From Auanema rhodensis (lineage: Eukaryota; Nematoda; Chromadorea; Rhabditida; Rhabditidae), in assembly GCA_964057225.1 (NCBI GenBank), contig OZ059896.1, forward strand, positions 5,890,001 to 5,954,000: a stretch of 64,000 nucleotides of DNA, read 5' to 3'. Below the pieces are notes generated by a model. The model was not told where the DNA came from. It made no database searches and saw nothing but the letters and a program-made list of their open reading frames with translations. The translations under genes and the position numbers were made by a program. How positions within the stretch are numbered: the stretch's first letter is position 1; every line of letters begins with the position of its first letter. This document shows, piece after piece, positions 54,138 through 64,000 of the stretch.

Positions 54138-54480
54138 TCCATGTACACTCAAAATTGCTTCCAAAAACATTTTGACAAAAATTTTTTCGAAAAATTTCAG
54201 AATAATTTAGCAAAAAGTAGATGTTTTTAGATTCCTTTTTTCAAGGCAAAAACGATGGACAATGTCATTCAACGAAAAAATTAATTCTTCAGGGTGAAAA
54301 TCGAGGATATAGGTGTGAACTTTGATATCTCGGTGCAATGTCAAGCTAGCGCAAATCTGATAGTACAGATCGACGCAGCTTAAAAATCCGCATCGATTGC
54401 ACTATACTACATTGAGAAAAGCTAAATACAAAAATTAGTTATGATCGTTTGGAAAATGATGCATTAGTGTATGTTGAGTT
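54138..54480 (+). repeat. 343-bp monomer variant, copy 11
   Basis: Same deletion and paired substitutions; the only copy with gtcatt rather than gttatt at coordinate 129. It follows the duplicated 3-mer directly and precedes a series related to the fifth cassette but with an extra caaaatttc unit. Confidence 0.95.
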
Positions 54481-56235
54481 TCCATGTACACTCAAAATTT
54501 CTTCCAAAAACATTTTGACAAAAATTTTTTCGAAAAATTTCAAAATAATTTAGCAAAAAGTAGATGTTTTTAGATTTCTTTTTTCAAGGCAAAAACGATG
54601 GACAATGTTATTCAACGAAAAAATTAATTCTTCAGGGTGAAAATCGAGGATATAAGTGTGAACTTATATCAGTTGATATCTCGGTGCATTTTCAAGCTAG
54701 CGCAAATCTGATAGTACAGATCGACGCAGCTTAAAAATCCGCATCGCATGCACTATATTACATTGAGAAAAGCTAAATACAAAAATTAGTTATGATCGTT
54801 TGGAAAATGATGCATTAGTGTATGTTGAGTTTCCATGTACACTCAAAATTTCTTCCAAAAACATTTTGACAAAAATTTTTTCGAAAAATTTCAAAATAAT
54901 TTAGCAAAAAGTAGATGTTTTTAGATTTCTTTTTTCAAGGCAAAAACGATGGACAATGTTATTCAACGAAAAAATTAATTCTTCAGGGTGAAAATCGAGG
55001 ATATAAGTGTGAACTTATATCAGTTGATATCTCGGTGCATTTTTAAGCTAGCGCAAATCTGATAACACAGATCGACGCAGCTTAAAAATCCGCATCGAAT
55101 GCACTATATTCCATTGAGAAAAGCTAAATACAAAAATTAGTTATGATCGTTTGAAAAATGATGCATTAGTGTATGTTGAGTTTCCATGTACACTCAAAAT
55201 TGCTTCCAAAAACATTTTGACAAAAATTTTTTCGAAAAATTTCAGAATAATTTAGCAAAAAGTAGATGTTTTTAGATTCCTTTTTTCAAGGCAAAAACGA
55301 TGGACAATGTCATTCAACGAAAAAATTAATTCTTCAGGGTGAAAATCGAGGATATAGGTGTGAACTTATATCAGTTGATTTCTCGGTGCATTTTCAAGCT
55401 AGCGCAAATCTGATAGTACAGATCGACGCAGCTTAAAAATCCGCATCGAATGCACTATATTACATTGAGAAAAGCTAAATACAAAAATTAGTTATGATCG
55501 TTTGAAAAATGATGCATTAGTGTATGTTGAGTTTCCATGTACACTCAAAATTGCTTCCAAAAACATTTTGACAAAAATTTTTTCGAAAAATTTCAAATTA
55601 ATTTAGTAAAAAGTAGATGTTTTTAGATTCCTTTTTTCAAGGCAAAAACGATGGACAATGTTATTCAACGAAAAAATTAATTCTTCAGGGTGAAAATCGA
55701 GGATATAAGTGTGAACTTATATCAGTTGATATCTCGGTGCATTTTTAAGCTAGCGCAAATCTGATAACACAGATCGACGCAGCTTAAAAATCCGCATCGC
55801 ATGCACTATATTACATTGAGAAAAGCTAAATACAAAAATTAGTTATGATCGTTTGGAAAATGATGCATTAGTGTATGTTGAGTTTCCATGTACACTCAAA
55901 ATTTCTTCCAAAAACATTTTGACAAAAATTTTTTCGAAAAATTTCAAAATAATTTAGTAAAGAGTAGATGTTTTTAGATTCCTTTTTTCAAGGCAAAAAC
56001 GATAGACAATGTCATTCAACGAAAAAATTGATTCTTCAAGGTGAAAATCGAGGATATAGGTGTGAACTTATATCAGTTGATATCTCGGTGCATTTTTAAG
56101 CTAGCGCAAATCTGATAACACAGATCGACGCAGCTTAAAAATCCGCATCGAATGCACTATATTCCATTGAGAAAAGCTAAATACAAAAATGAGTTATGAT
56201 CGTTAGAAAAATGATGCATTAGTGTATGTTGAGTT
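54481..56235 (+). repeat. Five mixed monomers after 343-bp copy 11
   Basis: Two caaaatttc units, then a gtcatt/gatttc unit, a caaatta unit, and a caaaatttc unit with agtaaagagtag and gatagac. From 54832 this follows the order seen at 33457-34860, but the third unit reads gattcc instead of the gtttcc typical of the cassette. The first unit introduces gcatcgcatgc. Confidence 0.78.
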
Positions 56236-57990
56236 TCCATGTACACTCAAAATTGCTTCCAAAAACATTTTGACAAAAATTTTTTCGAAAAATTTCAAAA
56301 TAATTTAGTAAAAAGTAGATGTTTTTAGATTCCTTTTTTCAAGGCAAAGACGATGGACAATGTTATTCAACGAAAAAATTAATTCTTCAGGGTGAAAATC
56401 GAGGATATAAGTGTGAACTTATATCAGTTGATATCTCGGTGCATTTTTAAGCTAGCGCAAATCTGATAACACAGATCGACGCAGCTTAAAAATCCGCATC
56501 GCATGCACTATATTACATTGAGAAAAGCTAAATACAAAAATTAGTTATGATCGTTTGGAAAATGATGCATTAGTGTATGTTGAGTTTCCATGTACACTCA
56601 ACATTGCTTCCAAAAACATTTTGACAAAAATTTTTTCGAAAAATTTCGAAATAATTTAGTAAAAAGTAGATGTTTTTAGATTCCTTTTTCTAAGGCAAAG
56701 ACGATGGACAATGTTATTCAACGAAAAAATTAATTCTTCAGGGTGAAAATCGAGGATATAAGTGTGAACTTATATCAGTTGATATCTCGGTGCATTTTTA
56801 AGCTAGCGCAAATCTGATAACACAGATCGACGCAGCTTAAAAATCCGCATCGCATGCACTATATTACATTGAGAAAAGCTAAATACAAAAATTAGTTATG
56901 ATCGTTTGGAAAATGATGCATTAGTGTATGTTGAGTTTCCATGTACACTCAAAATTGCTTCCAAAAACATTTTGACAAAAATTTTTTCGAAAAATTTCAA
57001 AATAATTTAGTAAAAAGTAGATGTTTTTAGATTCCTTTTTTCAAGGCAAAGACGATGGACAATGTTATTCAACGAAAAAATTAATTCTTCAGGGTGAAAA
57101 TCGAGGATATAAGTGTGAACTTATATCAGTTGATATCTCGGTGCATTTTTAAGCTAGCGCAAATCTGATAACACAGATCGACGCAGCTTAAAAATCCGCA
57201 TCGCATGCACTATATTACATTGAGAAAAGCTAAATACAAAAATTAGTTATGATCGTTTGGAAAATGATGCATTAGTGTATGTTGAGTTTCCATGTACACT
57301 CAACATTGCTTCCAAAAACATTTTGACAAAAATTTTTTCGAAAAATTTCAAAATAATTTAGTAAAAAGTAGATGTTTTTAGATTCCTTTTTTCAAGGCAA
57401 AGACGATGGACAATGTTATTCAACGAAAAAATTAATTCTTCAGGGTGAAAATCGAGGATATAAGTGTGAACTTATATCAGTTGATATCTCGGTGCATTTT
57501 TAAGCTAGCGCAAATCTGATAACACAGATCGACGCAGCTTAAAAATCCGCATCGCATGCACTATATTACATTGAGAAAAGCTAAATACAAAAATTAGTTA
57601 TGATCGTTTGGAAAATGATGCATTAGTGTATGTTGAGTTTCCATGTACACTCAAAATTGCTTCCAAAAACATTTTGACAAAAATTTTTTCGAAAAATTTC
57701 AAAATAATTTAGTAAAAAGTAGATGTTTTTAGATTCCTTTTTCTAAGGCAAAGACGATGGACAATGTTATTCAACGAAAAAATTAATTCTTCAGGGTGAA
57801 AATCGAGGATATAAGTGTGAACTTATATCAGTTGATATCTCGGTGCATTTTTAAGCTAGCGCAAATCTGATAACACAGATCGACGCAGCTTAAAAATCCG
57901 CATCGCATGCACTATATTACATTGAGAAAAGCTAAATACAAAAATTAGTTATGATCGTTTGGAAAATGATGCATTAGTGTATGTTGAGTT
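56236..57990 (+). repeat. Homogeneous block with gcatcgcatgc and aaagacg
   Basis: Five consecutive 351-bp units share ataag, tttttaag, aacac, gcatcgcatgc, tattac, aagctaaat, tttgga and the marker gcaaagacg. They alternate caaaattgc and caacattgc at the start (702-bp rhythm). Two (56587 and 57640) also have ttctaagg. gcatgc creates a small palindrome and removes the last pair of the outer dyad stem. The gcaaagacg marker is confined to the last 6.4 kb of the forward array and to the reverse array. Confidence 0.85.
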
Positions 57991-60900
57991 TCCATGTACA
58001 CTCAACATTGCTTCCAAAAACATTTTGACAAAAATTTTTTCGAAAAATTTCAAAATAATTTAGCAAAAAATAGATGTTTTTAGATTTCTTTTTTCAAGGC
58101 AAAGACGATGGACAATGTTATTCAACGAAAAAATTAATTCTTTAGGGTGAAAATCGAGGATATAAGTGTGAACTTATATCAGTTGATATCTCGGTGCATT
58201 TTTAAGCTAGCGCAAATCTGATAACACAGATCGACGCAGCTTAAAAATCCGCATCGAATGTACTATACTACATTGAGAAACGCTTAATACAAAAATTAGT
58301 TATGATCGTTTGAAAAATGGTGCATTAGTGTATGTTGAGTTTCCATGTACACTCAACATTGCTTCCAAAAACATTTTGACAAAAATGTTTTCGAAAATAT
58401 TCAAAATAATTTAGCAAAAAGTAGATGTTTTCAAATTCCTTTTTTCAAGGCAAAGACGATGGACAATGTTATTCAACGAAAAAATTAATTCTTCAGGGTG
58501 AAAATCGAGGGTATAAGTGTGAACTTATATCAGTTGATATCTCGGTGCATTTTCAAGCTAGCGCAAATCTGATAACACAGATCGACGCAGCTTAAAAATC
58601 CGCATCGAATGCACTATACTACATTGAGAAACGCTTAATACAAAAATTAGTTATGATCGTTAGAAAAATGATGCATTAGTGTATGTTGAGTTTCCATGTA
58701 CACTCAACATTGCTTCCAAAAACATTTTGACAAAAATTTTTTCGAAAAATTTCAAAATAATTTAGCAAAAAGTAGATGTTTTGAGATTCCTTTTTTCAAG
58801 GCAAAGACGATGGACAATGTTATTCAACGAAAAAATTAATTCTTCAGGGTGAAAATCGAGGATATAAGTGTGAACTTATATCAGTTGATATCTCGGTGCA
58901 TTTTTAAGCTAGCGCAAATCTGATAACACAGATCGACGCAGCTTAAAAATCCGCATCGAATGCACTATACTACATTGAGAAACGCTTAATACAAAAATTA
59001 GTTATGATCGTTTGAAAAATGATGCATTAGTGTATGTTGAGTTTCCATGTACACTCAACATTGCTTCCAAAAACATTTTGACAAAAATTTTTTCGAAAAA
59101 TTTCAAAATAATTTAGCAAAAAGTAGATGTTTTCAGATTCCTTTTTTCAAGGCAAAGACGATGGACAATGTTATTCAACGAAAAAATTAATTCTTCAGGG
59201 TGAAAATCGAGGATATAAGTGTGAACTTATATCAGTTGATATCTCGGTGCATTTTTAAGCTAGCGCAAATCTGATAACACAGATCGACGCAGCTTAAAAA
59301 TCCGCATCGAATGCACTATACCACATTGAGAAACGCTTAATACAAAAATTAGTTATGATCGTTTGAAAAATGATGCATTAGTGTATGTTGAGTTTTCATG
59401 TACACTCAACATTGCTTCCAAAAACATTTTGACAAAAATTTTTTCGAAAAATTTCAAAATAATTTAGCAAAAAGTAGATGTTTTCAGATTCCTTTTTCTA
59501 AGGCAAAGACGATGGACAATGTTATTCAACGAAAAAATTAATTCTTCAAGGTGAAAATCGAGGATATAGGTGTGAACTTATATCAGTTGATATCTCGGTG
59601 CATTTTTAAGCTAGCGCAAATCTGATAACACAGATCGACGCAGCTTAAAAATCCGCATCGAATGCACTATATTCCATTGAGAAAAGCTAAATACAAAAAT
59701 TAGTTATGATCGTTAGAAAAATGATGCATTAGTGTATGTTGAGTTTCCATGTACACTCAACATTGCTTCCAAAAACATTTTGACAAAAATTTTTTCGAAA
59801 AATTTCAAAATAATTTAGTAAAGAGTAGATGTTTTTAGATTCCTTTTTTCAAGGCAAAAACGATAGACAATGTCATTCAACGAAAAAATTGATTCTTCAA
59901 GGTGAAAATCGAGGATATAGGTGTGAACTTATATCAGTTGATATCTCGGTGCATTTTTAAGCTAGCGCAAATCTGATAACACAGATCGACGCAGCTTAAA
60001 AATCCGCATCGAATGCACTATATTCCATTGAGAAAAGCTAAATACAAAAATTAGTTATGATCGTTAGAAAAATGATGCATTAGTGTATGTTGAGTTTCCA
60101 TGTACACTCAACATTGCTTCCAAAAACATTTTGACAAAAATTTTTTCGAAAAATTTCAAAATAATTTAGCAAAAAGTAGATGTTTTTAGATTCCTTTTTT
60201 CAAGGCAAAAACGATGGACAATGTTATTCAACGAAAAAATTGATTCTTCAAGGTGAAAATCGAGGATATAGGTGTGAACTTATATCAGTTGATATCTCGG
60301 TGCATTGTCAAGCTAGCGCAAATCTGATAGTACAGATCGACGCAGCTTAAAAATCCGCATCGAATGCACTATACTACATTGAGAAAAGCTAAATACAAAA
60401 ATTAGTTATGATCGTTTGAAAAATGATGCATTAGTGTATGTTGAGTTTCCATGTACACTCAAAATTGCTTCCAAAAACATTTTGACAAAAATTTTTTCGA
60501 AAAATTTCAAAATAATTTAGTAAAAAGTAGATGTTTTTAGATTCCTTTTTTCAAGGCAAAAACGATAGACAATGTTATTCAACGAAAAAATTAATTCTTC
60601 AGGGTGAAAATCGAGGATATAAGTGTGAACTTATATCAGTTGATATCTCGGTGCATTTTTAAGCTAGCGCAAATCTGATAACACAGATCGACGCAGCTTA
60701 AAAATCCGCATCGCATGCACTATATTACATTGAGAAAAGCTAAATACAAAAATTAGTTATGATCGTTTGAAAAATGATGCATTAGTGTATGTTGAGTTTC
60801 CATGTAAACTCAAAATTGCTTCCAAAAACATTTTGACAAAAATTTTTTCGAAAAATTTGAAAATAATTTAGCAAAAAGTAGATGTTTTTAGATTCCTTTT

Positions 60901-61149
60901 TTCAAGGCAAAAACGATGGACAATGTTATTCAACGAAAAAATTAATTCTTCAGGGTAAAAATCGAGGATATAGGTGTGAAATTATATCAGTTGATATCTC
61001 GGTGCATTTTCAAGCTAGCGCAAATCTGATAGTACAGATCGACGCAGCTTAAAAATCCGCATCGCATGCACTATATTACATTGAGAAAAGCTAAATACAA
61101 AAATTAGTTATGATCGTTTGGAAAATGATGCATTAGTGTATGTTGAGTT
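57991..61149 (+). repeat. 9-mer higher-order repeat, copy 1 (3159 bp)
   Basis: Nine units starting at 57991, 58342, 58693, 59044, 59395, 59746, 60097, 60448 and 60799. Private markers: aaaaaatagatg and ttctttaggg (unit 1), aatgtactat and aaaatggtgc (unit 1 end), gttttcaaattcc and gagggtata (unit 2), gttttgagattcc (unit 3), ataccacattg (unit 4), gagttttcatg and ttctaagg (unit 5). The ninth unit has several private changes (catgtaaactc, ttgaaaataa, agggtaaaa, gaaattatatc). Confidence 0.92.
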
Positions 61150-62652
61150 TCCATGTACACTCAACATTGCTTCCAAAAACATTTTGACAAAAATTTTTTC
61201 GAAAAATTTCAAAATAATTTAGCAAAAAATAGATGTTTTTAGATTTCTTTTTTCAAGGCAAAGACGATGGACAATGTTATTCAACGAAAAAATTAATTCT
61301 TTAGGGTGAAAATCGAGGATATAAGTGTGAACTTATATCAGTTGATATCTCGGTGCATTTTTAAGCTAGCGCAAATCTGATAACACAGATCGACGCAGCT
61401 TAAAAATCCGCATCGAATGTACTATACTACATTGAGAAACGCTTAATACAAAAATTAGTTATGATCGTTTGAAAAATGGTGCATTAGTGTATGTTGAGTT
61501 TCCATGTACACTCAACATTGCTTCCAAAAACATTTTGACAAAAATTTTTTCGAAAAATTTCAAAATAATTTAGCAAAAAGTAGATGTTTTCAAATTCCTT
61601 TTTTCAAGGCAAAGACGATGGACAATGTTATTCAACGAAAAAATTAATTCTTCAGGGTGAAAATCGAGGGTATAAGTGTGAACTTATATCAGTTGATATC
61701 TCGGTGCATTTTTAAGCTAGCGCAAATCTGATAACACAGATCGACGCAGCTTAAAAATCCGCATCGAATGCACTATACTACATTGAGAAACGCTTAATAC
61801 AAAAATTAGTTATGATCGTTAGAAAAATGATGCATTAGTGTATGTTGAGTTTCCATGTACACTCAACATTGCTTCCAAAAACATTTTGACAAAAATTTTT
61901 TCGAAAAATTTCAAAATAATTTAGCAAAAAGTAGATGTTTTGAGATTCCTTTTTTCAAGGCAAAGACGATGGACAATGTTATTCAACGAAAAAATTAATT
62001 CTTCAGGGTGAAAATCGAGGATATAAGTGTGAACTTATATCAGTTGATATCTCGGTGCATTTTTAAGCTAGCGCAAATCTGATAACACAGATCGACGCAG
62101 CTTAAAAATCCGCATCGAATGCACTATACTACATTGAGAAACGCTTAATACAAAAATTAGTTATGATCGTTTGAAAAATGATGCATTAGTGTATGTTGAG
62201 TTTCCATGTACACTCAACATTGCTTCCAAAAACATTTTGACAAAAATTTTTTCGAAAAATTTCAAAATAATTTAGCAAAAAGTAGATGTTTTCAGATTCC
62301 TTTTTTCAAGGCAAAGACGATGGACAATGTTATTCAACGAAAAAATTAATTCTTCAGGGTGAAAATCGAGGATATAAGTGTGAACTTATATCAGTTGATA
62401 TCTCGGTGCATTTTTAAGCTAGCGCAAATCTGATAACACAGATCGACGCAGCTTAAAAATCCGCATCGAATGCACTATACCACATTGAGAAACGCTTAAT
62501 ACAAAAATTAGTTATGATCGTTTGAAAAATGATGCATTAGTGTATGTTGAGTTTTCATGTACACTCAACATTGCTTCCAAAAACATTTTGACAAAAATTT
62601 TTTCGAAAAATTTCAAAATAATTTAGCAAAAAGTAGATGTTTTCAGATTCCT
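61150..62652 (+). repeat. 9-mer higher-order repeat, partial copy 2
   Basis: The first four units and 99 bp of the fifth recur with the same private markers 3159 bp downstream. The aaaaaatagatg marker is at 58061 and 61220. The copy is cut by the array end at 62652, inside unit coordinate 99 after agattcct. Units here have fewer private errors than copy 1: the aaaaatgttttcg change near 58386 is absent. Confidence 0.92.
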
Positions 62653-62657
62653 CAGAC
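62653..62657. other. Junction between 351-bp and 176-bp satellites (forward side)
   Basis: The 351-bp unit stops after agattcct and the 176-bp unit begins at gcatctc. The five bases between, cagac, belong clearly to neither, although agacg also occurs a few bases further on in the 351-bp unit (gcaaagacg), so a small deletion near the joint is possible. Confidence 0.7.
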
Positions 62658-62833
62658 GCATCTCTTTATCTTTCACGTGAAGCGAGTTACATACCAAGTG
62701 CACATCACGTGTACATTTAATTAGCATAAATTAAAGTTCACGTAAATTTCAAAGTCATGGTTACCATGCACCAATATGAATAAAAATTTGTTTTTAGACT
62801 AATATGGACATGGGGAATCTAATTTTGAAAACC
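62658..62833 (+). repeat. 176-bp satellite, forward copy 1
   Basis: A repeat unrelated by eye to the 351-bp unit. It carries the perfect palindrome ttcacgtgaa, a second cacgtg core in catcacgtgtac, and the near-palindrome catggttaccatg. The period of 176 bp is set by gcatct at 62658, 62834 and 63010. Stops occur in all forward frames I traced; no coding potential is evident. It reads gcatctcttt where the others read gcatcttttt. Confidence 0.93.
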
Positions 62834-63009
62834 GCATCTTTTTATCTTTCACGTGAAGCGAGTTACATACCAGGTGCACATCACATGTACATTTAATTAG
62901 CATAAATTAAAGTTCACGTAAATTTCAAAGTCATGGTTACCATGCACCAATATGAATAAAAATTTGTTTTTAGACTAATATGGACATGGGGAATCTAATT
63001 TTGAAAACC
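62834..63009 (+). repeat. 176-bp satellite, forward copy 2
   Basis: Differs from copy 1 at only a few sites: gcatcttttt, ccaggtgc for ccaagtgc, and cacatgtac for cacgtgtac. The last change removes the second cacgtg core but makes acatgt. Confidence 0.93.
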
Positions 63010-63075
63010 GCATCTTTTTATTTTCCACGTGAAGCGAGTTACATACCAAGTGCACATCACGTTTATATTTAATTA
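63010..63075 (+). repeat. 176-bp satellite, forward copy 3 (truncated at inversion)
   Basis: Only the first 66 bp of a unit are present before the orientation flips. It has more private changes than copies 1 and 2 (tattttccacg, cacgtttatattt). Confidence 0.9.
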
Positions 63076-63280
63076 CTTTAATTTATGCTGATTAAATGTA
63101 CATGTGATGTGCACCTGGTATGTAACTCGCTTCACGTGAAAGATAAAAAGATGCGGTTTTCAAAATTAGATTCCCCATGTCCATATTAGTCTAAAAACAA
63201 ATTTTTATTCATATTGGTGCATGGTAACCATGACTTTGAAATTTACGTGAACTTTAATTTATGCTAATTAAATGTACACG
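63076..63280 (-). repeat. 176-bp satellite, reverse orientation
   Basis: On the minus strand this reads unit coordinates 51-176 (63280 down to 63155) and then 1-79 (63154 down to 63076). The outer part matches forward copy 1 (cgtgtac) while the inner part matches forward copy 2 (ccaggtgc, cacatgtac), so the reverse arm combines variants of both copies. Confidence 0.92.
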
Positions 63281-64000
63281 TATATCCTCGATTTTCACCC
63301 TGAAGAATTAATTTTTTCGTTGAATAACATTGTCCATCGTCTTTGCCTTAAAAAAAGGAATCTGAAAACATCTACTTTTTGCTAAATTATTTTGAAATTT
63401 TTCGAAAAAATTTTTGTCAAAATGTTTTTGGAAGCAATGTTGAGTGTACATGAAAACTCAACATACACTAATGCATCATTTTTCAAACGATCATAACTAA
63501 TTTTTGTATTAAGCGTTTCTCAATGTGGTATAGTGCATTCGATGCGGATTTTTAAGCTGCGTCGATCTGTGTTATCAGATTTGCGCTAGCTTAAAAATGC
63601 ACCGAGATATCAACTGATATAAGTTCACACTTATATCCTCGATTTTCACCCTGAAGAATTAATTTTTTCGTTGAATAACATTGTCCATCGTCTTTGCCTT
63701 GAAAAAAGGAATCTGAAAACATCTACTTTTCGCTAAATTATTTTGAAATTTTTCGAAAAAATTTTTGTCAAAATGTTTTTGGAAGCAATGTTGAGTGTAC
63801 ATGGAAACTCAACATACACTAATGCATCATTTTTCAAACGATCATAACTAAATTTTGTATTGAGCGTTTCTCAATGTAGTATAGTGCATTCGATGCGGAT
63901 TTTTAAGCTGCGTCAATCTGTGTTATCAGATTTGCGCTAGCTTAAAAATGCACCGAGATATCAACTGATATAAGTTCACACTTATATCCTCGATTTTCAC
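63281..64000 (-). repeat. 351-bp satellite array, reverse orientation
   Basis: Reads as the 351-bp unit on the minus strand: a partial (63454 down to 63281, coordinates 1-174), a full unit (63805 down to 63455) and a partial reaching the window end (64000 down to 63806, coordinates 157-351). The joint to the 176-bp satellite is gatata/cgtgtac. Reverse-complement markers ttttcatg, ataccacattg, gcaaagacg and gttttcag are those of the last forward units, so it belongs to the same higher-order repeat. Private changes include tagcgaaaag and cagattgacg. The array continues beyond the window. Confidence 0.95.

Larger units (their letters stand above)
1..62652 (+). repeat. 351-bp satellite array, forward orientation
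   Basis: This is a head-to-tail tandem array. The landmark tccatgtacac recurs at 1, 352, 703, 1054, 1405, 1756 and so on to 62554. I count 179 units plus a final 99-bp partial. Most units are 351 bp; eleven are 343 bp, seven have a 1-bp loss inside the unit (350 bp), two more lost a C at the unit start (46428, 49227), one has a 1-bp gain near 31105, and two junctions lack 90 bp. Copies differ by only a few bases at recurring sites, so the array is strongly homogenised. No foreign insertion interrupts it. All six frames of the monomer contain stops, and because 351 is a multiple of 3 the same stops recur in every unit. The role is probably structural heterochromatin or centromere, which is inference. 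The array starts outside the window. Confidence 0.98.
62884..63280. repeat. Inverted repeat of 176-bp satellite, 13-bp spacer
   Basis: The arms are 62884-63075 and 63089-63280, symmetric with no net gap, around the spacer 63076-63088. The outer 126 bp differ at one base; the inner 66 bp differ at seven. The spacer continues the reverse-strand unit (unit coordinates 67-79), so the flip is asymmetric, as when a strand folds back a few bases upstream. The arm differences argue against a simple fold-back read artefact. Confidence 0.9.

Noticed and set aside
1-62652. CRISPR array
   Set aside because: The whole 351-bp unit repeats with no unique spacers, and no cas genes are present.
63010-63154. 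Long-read fold-back artefact as the cause of the palindrome
   Set aside because: The arms differ at several positions, flanking breakpoints are asymmetric by 75 bp of the 351-bp unit and the forward side has an extra 176-bp copy. An artefact would give identical arms. It is not fully excluded without reads.
62653-63280. Transposable element insertion at the array end
   Set aside because: The segment is a 176-bp tandem repeat in two orientations, with no target-site duplication, no coding sequence and no terminal repeats other than those produced by the inversion itself.
1-64000. Telomeric repeats or a tRNA or rRNA gene
   Set aside because: No short telomere-type tandem motif, and no tRNA arm or rRNA core sequence was recognised on either strand.
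1-64000. Assignment to a named satellite family or species
   Set aside because: Size and base composition suit several insect and plant families, but I do not recognise the sequence with confidence. A search against Dfam/Repbase and nt would decide.

Overview
The window is satellite DNA from end to end. I find no protein-coding gene, RNA gene, transposon or CRISPR array. Bases 1-62652 are one head-to-tail array of a 351-bp, AT-rich monomer (106 G+C of 351 in the first copy, about 30%). By stepping through the copies I count 179 units plus a 99-bp partial. The tally closes exactly: 179 x 351 bp, minus eleven 8-bp deletions, two 90-bp deletions and a net eight single-base losses, reaches the last unit start at 62554. 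Bases 62653-63280 hold a second, unrelated satellite with a 176-bp unit. It runs forward for about 2.4 copies, then flips at about 63076-63088 and runs in reverse for about 1.2 copies. From 63281 to the window end the 351-bp satellite resumes on the opposite strand. The two 351-bp arrays therefore point at each other, with a small 176-bp palindrome between them.

The long array is a patchwork. Monomers differ at about 15 recurring variable sites, and combinations of these sites define local higher-order repeats of different size: a 2-mer (694 bp) at 1.8-3.1 kb, a 6-mer (2016 bp) at 5.2-9.2 kb, a 2-mer (702 bp) at 9.3-10.7 kb, a recurrent four-monomer cassette (1396 bp) five times between 13.1 and 34.5 kb, a 3-mer (1053 bp, three copies) at 28.6-31.7 kb, a 10-mer (3502 bp, two copies) at 35.9-42.9 kb, an 8-mer (2799 bp) at 45.0-49.9 kb, a 2-mer (702 bp) at 49.9-51.3 kb, a 3-mer (1052 bp) at 52.0-54.1 kb and a 9-mer (3159 bp) at 58.0-62.65 kb. 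This is the pattern expected from repeated unequal exchange and local amplification.

The monomer carries three inverted repeats: a 70-bp dyad (unit coordinates 204-273), a 9-bp-arm hairpin (169-190) and a short dyad across the unit boundary. It also has an A/T-tract block with a TTTTTCGAAAAA palindrome. A minority 343-bp monomer (11 copies) has lost one hairpin arm by an 8-bp deletion, yet carries a paired substitution that keeps the outer 7-bp stem of the large dyad. The reverse-strand array beside the inversion carries the same rare diagnostic bases as the last forward monomers, so the two sides are copies of one ancestral end in inverted orientation.

The organism is a eukaryote. Unit sizes of about 176 and 351 bp (one and two nucleosome repeats), AT richness and homogenisation fit (peri)centromeric heterochromatin. 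Such sizes are common in insects, including darkling beetles, and in plants. I cannot name a species or satellite family from the sequence alone.
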